Shown here: positions 24,564 through 26,601 of the stretch, piece by piece
Layout of the letters: each line of letters opens with the position of its first letter
Numbering within the stretch: position 1 is the stretch's first letter
Assembly (NCBI GenBank): GCA_023423605.1
Contig: JAFAFF010000130.1
Span: 1 to 26,601, forward strand
Length of the DNA: 26,601 nt
DNA from: Pseudomonadota bacterium
GTDB taxonomy: Bacteria; Pseudomonadota; Gammaproteobacteria; Xanthomonadales; Xanthomonadaceae
Direction: 5' to 3'
Program-made: the position numbers and the translations under genes
The notes under the pieces: generated by a model
Databases searched by the model: none
Told to the model about the DNA's origin: nothing
What the model saw: the letters and a program-made list of their open reading frames with translations, nothing else

Positions 24564-26601
24564 GTGCGATGGGTGCGGACGTGGGGGAATCTGTTGCTGG
24601 TGTCGCTGCTGGCGTGGCTGCCGGTGCCGGCGTTCGCGCAGCCGGTGCCGCCGACACCGCGGCAACTGACGGTGTTCGATGGGCTGCCTTCCAATACCGT
24701 CAACCGCATGGCCGAAGACCGCCAGGGGTATCTGTGGATCGCCACCAACGACGGCCTTGCACGTTTCGATGGCCGCAGTTACCGGATATGGCGGGCAGAG
24801 GACGGACTGCGTGACAACCGCATATGGACCGTTGCCGCCGATGCGCGCAACCGGTTGTGGATCGGCACCGAGAACGCAGGCCTGGTGCGGATGTCGGCCG
24901 ACCGTCATGAACTGCGCATCCTGGACCGCGCCAGCGAGCCGCTGATGGCAAGCAATACGGTGTGGAGCATCGCGCCGACGCCGGACGGTTCGATCTGGTT
25001 CGGTACCTACCAGGGGGGCCTGTATCGCATCGATCCCGACGACCGCCTGCAGCGTTTCCTGCCCGAACCGGGCAATCCGCGCAGCCTGCCGGCCACCAGC
25101 GTACCGTTCCTTGCCACCCTGCCGGATGGAACCCTGTGGATCGGTGGCAAGCGTGGGCTGGCGCGCTGGACCGGACACGATTTCGAACGCGTGCCGGCGC
25201 AGGTCCTGTCCGGTGCGGTGGTCAACGGCATGTCCGCTGATGCGCAGGGAAACCTGTGGATCAGCACGCTCGGCGGCGTGCATGTAAGGCGGCCGGATGG
25301 TCGCTTCGAACAGGCACCCTGGCAGGTACCGGCCGATGACCAGGTGCTTGGCGTGATGCTGCACGACGACCAGGGCGGCTATTGGCTGGATACCCGTTCG
25401 GGACTGGGGCGTGGCGTGCAGGGCCGCTACCAGCAGGTGCCGCTGTACAGCGCCCTGGCGCGTGGCCGGGTGCGCCCCAACTGGAGTGGTGCGTTCCAGG
25501 ACAGCGAGGGCGGTATCTGGCTGGCCAGCACCAATGCCGGACTGTGGCACCTGCTGCCGCGATGGTGGCAGTTTTCCGTGCTGTCGCGGCTGGAGGACGA
25601 CCCCGCTTCGCTGCGCAATGCCTACGTGCTGGGCACCTCGCCTTCGTCCAATGGCGGTGTCTGGACGGTGGGTTCGCACGGTGCGCTGGACCGCCTGGAT
25701 CCGCTCAGTGGGCGGGTCGAACAGCATCTGGTCAAGGTCAATGGCACGCACTGGCTCACCTCGGTGGCCGAAGACGGCCGCGGCCAGGTGTGGATCGGTT
25801 CGATGGACGCGCTGGTGCGCTACGACCCGCACAGCCGCGCGCTGCGCCGCTGGGGCGCCGATGGCAGCGCGGACGCGGTGATGGAAGGCAGTGTGGAGGG
25901 CATCGCCGTGTGCGGCAGCGATGTATGGACGATGTCCTCGGCGGGCCTGCAGGGCCGCGACCTGGAGGGTCATCTGCGCGTGCATGCGCCGCTGGGACAG
26001 GCCGGGCTGCCGCCCGGACAGCTGGACATGCATGTGGCGTGCGCGCCGCACGGCGGCATCTGGCTGGCCAGCAGCGGTGGCCTGCAGGAATGGAATCCGG
26101 CCCGGCGGCGTTTCCAGGCCGTACCCGGCGCACCGACCGGCGCCGTGCATTCGATCCTGGTCGCTGGCGATGATCGCGTCTGGCTGTCGCAGGATGGCAG
26201 GCTGCTGGGCTACCGCTGGAACGGCAGCGCATTGCAGCAGGACCAGGAGATCGGCGCGGCCCATGGTTACCCGGCCATCGCGGCCAATGGGCTGGCGATG
26301 GATGCCCAGGGCATCGTATGGGCCAGCAGTCCGCGCGGCTTGTTGCGCGTGGATCCGGCTGCGGACCGCGTGCGGCTGTATGGCGTGCATGACGGATTGC
26401 CCAGCCAGGAATTCCGCGAGAACACCCTGGTCGGCAGCGCCGGGGGACACCTGCTTGCCGGAACACCGGCCGGACTGCTGCTGTTCGATCCTCTCAAGGT
26501 GCGTCCCTCGACCCGCCAGTCACCGCTGGTGATCGAGCGCGTGGAAGTTCGGCGCGGCGACAGGATCGTCGAACTCACCCATGAGCCTGCGCTCGCCATC
26601 C
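24564..26601 (+). CDS. Beta-propeller (Reg_prop) sensor, 5' part; output domain outside window
   Basis: At least 679 aa of a periplasmic sensor, cut by the window end. From the GTG at 24564 it starts with a clear signal peptide (VRWVRTWGNLLLVSLLAWLP, then VPAFAQ). The propeller starts at TVFDGLPSNTVNRMAEDRQG and repeats motifs such as GYLWIATNDGLARFDG, NRLWIGTENAGLVRMS, GSIWFGTYQGGLYRID and GQVWIGSMDALVRYDP through about residue 650. The last residues (PLVIERVEVRRGDRIVELT) look like the start of a Y_Y_Y domain. The output domain is unseen: a histidine kinase, hybrid kinase or diguanylate cyclase are all possible. GGGAG lies 9 nt before the GTG; the ATG at 24471 is an alternative start with a weaker site and an N-terminal extension unlike a signal peptide. 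It has the same architecture as the preceding gene but clearly divergent sequence. Confidence 0.88.
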   Translation, partial: MRWVRTWGNLLLVSLLAWLPVPAFAQPVPPTPRQLTVFDGLPSNTVNRMAEDRQGYLWIATNDGLARFDGRSYRIWRAEDGLRDNRIWTVAADARNRLWIGTENAGLVRMSADRHELRILDRASEPLMASNTVWSIAPTPDGSIWFGTYQGGLYRIDPDDRLQRFLPEPGNPRSLPATSVPFLATLPDGTLWIGGKRGLARWTGHDFERVPAQVLSGAVVNGMSADAQGNLWISTLGGVHVRRPDGRFEQAPWQVPADDQVLGVMLHDDQGGYWLDTRSGLGRGVQGRYQQVPLYSALARGRVRPNWSGAFQDSEGGIWLASTNAGLWHLLPRWWQFSVLSRLEDDPASLRNAYVLGTSPSSNGGVWTVGSHGALDRLDPLSGRVEQHLVKVNGTHWLTSVAEDGRGQVWIGSMDALVRYDPHSRALRRWGADGSADAVMEGSVEGIAVCGSDVWTMSSAGLQGRDLEGHLRVHAPLGQAGLPPGQLDMHVACAPHGGIWLASSGGLQEWNPARRRFQAVPGAPTGAVHSILVAGDDRVWLSQDGRLLGYRWNGSALQQDQEIGAAHGYPAIAANGLAMDAQGIVWASSPRGLLRVDPAADRVRLYGVHDGLPSQEFRENTLVGSAGGHLLAGTPAGLLLFDPLKVRPSTRQSPLVIERVEVRRGDRIVELTHEPALAI

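Noticed and set aside
24480..26450. 656-aa minus-strand frame under the second propeller sensor
   Set aside because: The plus frame shows regular Reg_prop motifs throughout; the antisense frame is a GC-bias shadow.

Overview
The window is chromosomal DNA from a high-GC gammaproteobacterium of the Xanthomonadaceae, most likely Stenotrophomonas. The evidence is the strong G/C third-position bias, the protein families present, and paired GTAG-ended palindromes that look like the SMAG repeats of S. maltophilia. This assignment rests on pattern recognition and not on a database search. I see no rRNA, tRNA, CRISPR array, insertion sequence or prophage. The window is gene-dense and ordinary in composition.

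Layout: (1) 1-1472, minus strand: the 5' part of prfC (release factor 3), cut by the window edge, with a secreted M23-type peptidase upstream of it. (2) 1564-5169, plus strand: a methionine operon of acyl-homoserine synthesis (metX-like), PLP trans-sulfuration (metB-like) and an ACT-less homoserine dehydrogenase. The first two junctions overlap as ATGA, and the operon is preceded by a recognisable SAM-I (S-box) riboswitch with a TTGACA box just upstream. (3) 5220-7345: an OmpR-type response regulator and a membrane histidine kinase, convergent and overlapping by 4 bp at their tails. (4) 7593-15923, plus strand: a 1537-aa YadA-like trimeric autotransporter adhesin followed by two paralogous secreted S8 subtilases with PPC-like C-terminal domains. 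(5) 16002-18800: a secreted alpha/beta hydrolase and the L-serine dehydratase sdaA on the minus strand, with a small glutaredoxin-like gene divergent from sdaA. (6) 18854-20649, minus strand: a tight YceI / cytochrome b561 / YceI operon. (7) 20855-26601, plus strand: two adjacent periplasmic beta-propeller sensor genes. The first is a complete hybrid histidine kinase of 1182 aa. The second runs off the window before its output domain.

How the genes fit together: the riboswitch should let SAM shut down the flow from aspartate semialdehyde through homoserine to cystathionine. The adhesin and subtilases make a coherent surface/secretome block in which the proteases might process or shed the adhesin (hypothesis only). 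The YceI/b561 block is a periplasm and inner-membrane unit, possibly for isoprenoid quinone or electron handling.

The most unusual points are these. GTAG palindrome doublets supply the stop codons of three genes. The riboswitch is followed by mutually exclusive CTCGA-type pairings. The adhesin carries a perfect 12-residue EF-hand-like loop and a lone Cys pair within its first head. One of the two subtilases has an extra candidate disulphide. I found no convincing wholly undescribed system; the adhesin-subtilase block and the tandem propeller sensors are the best candidates for unexplored biology.
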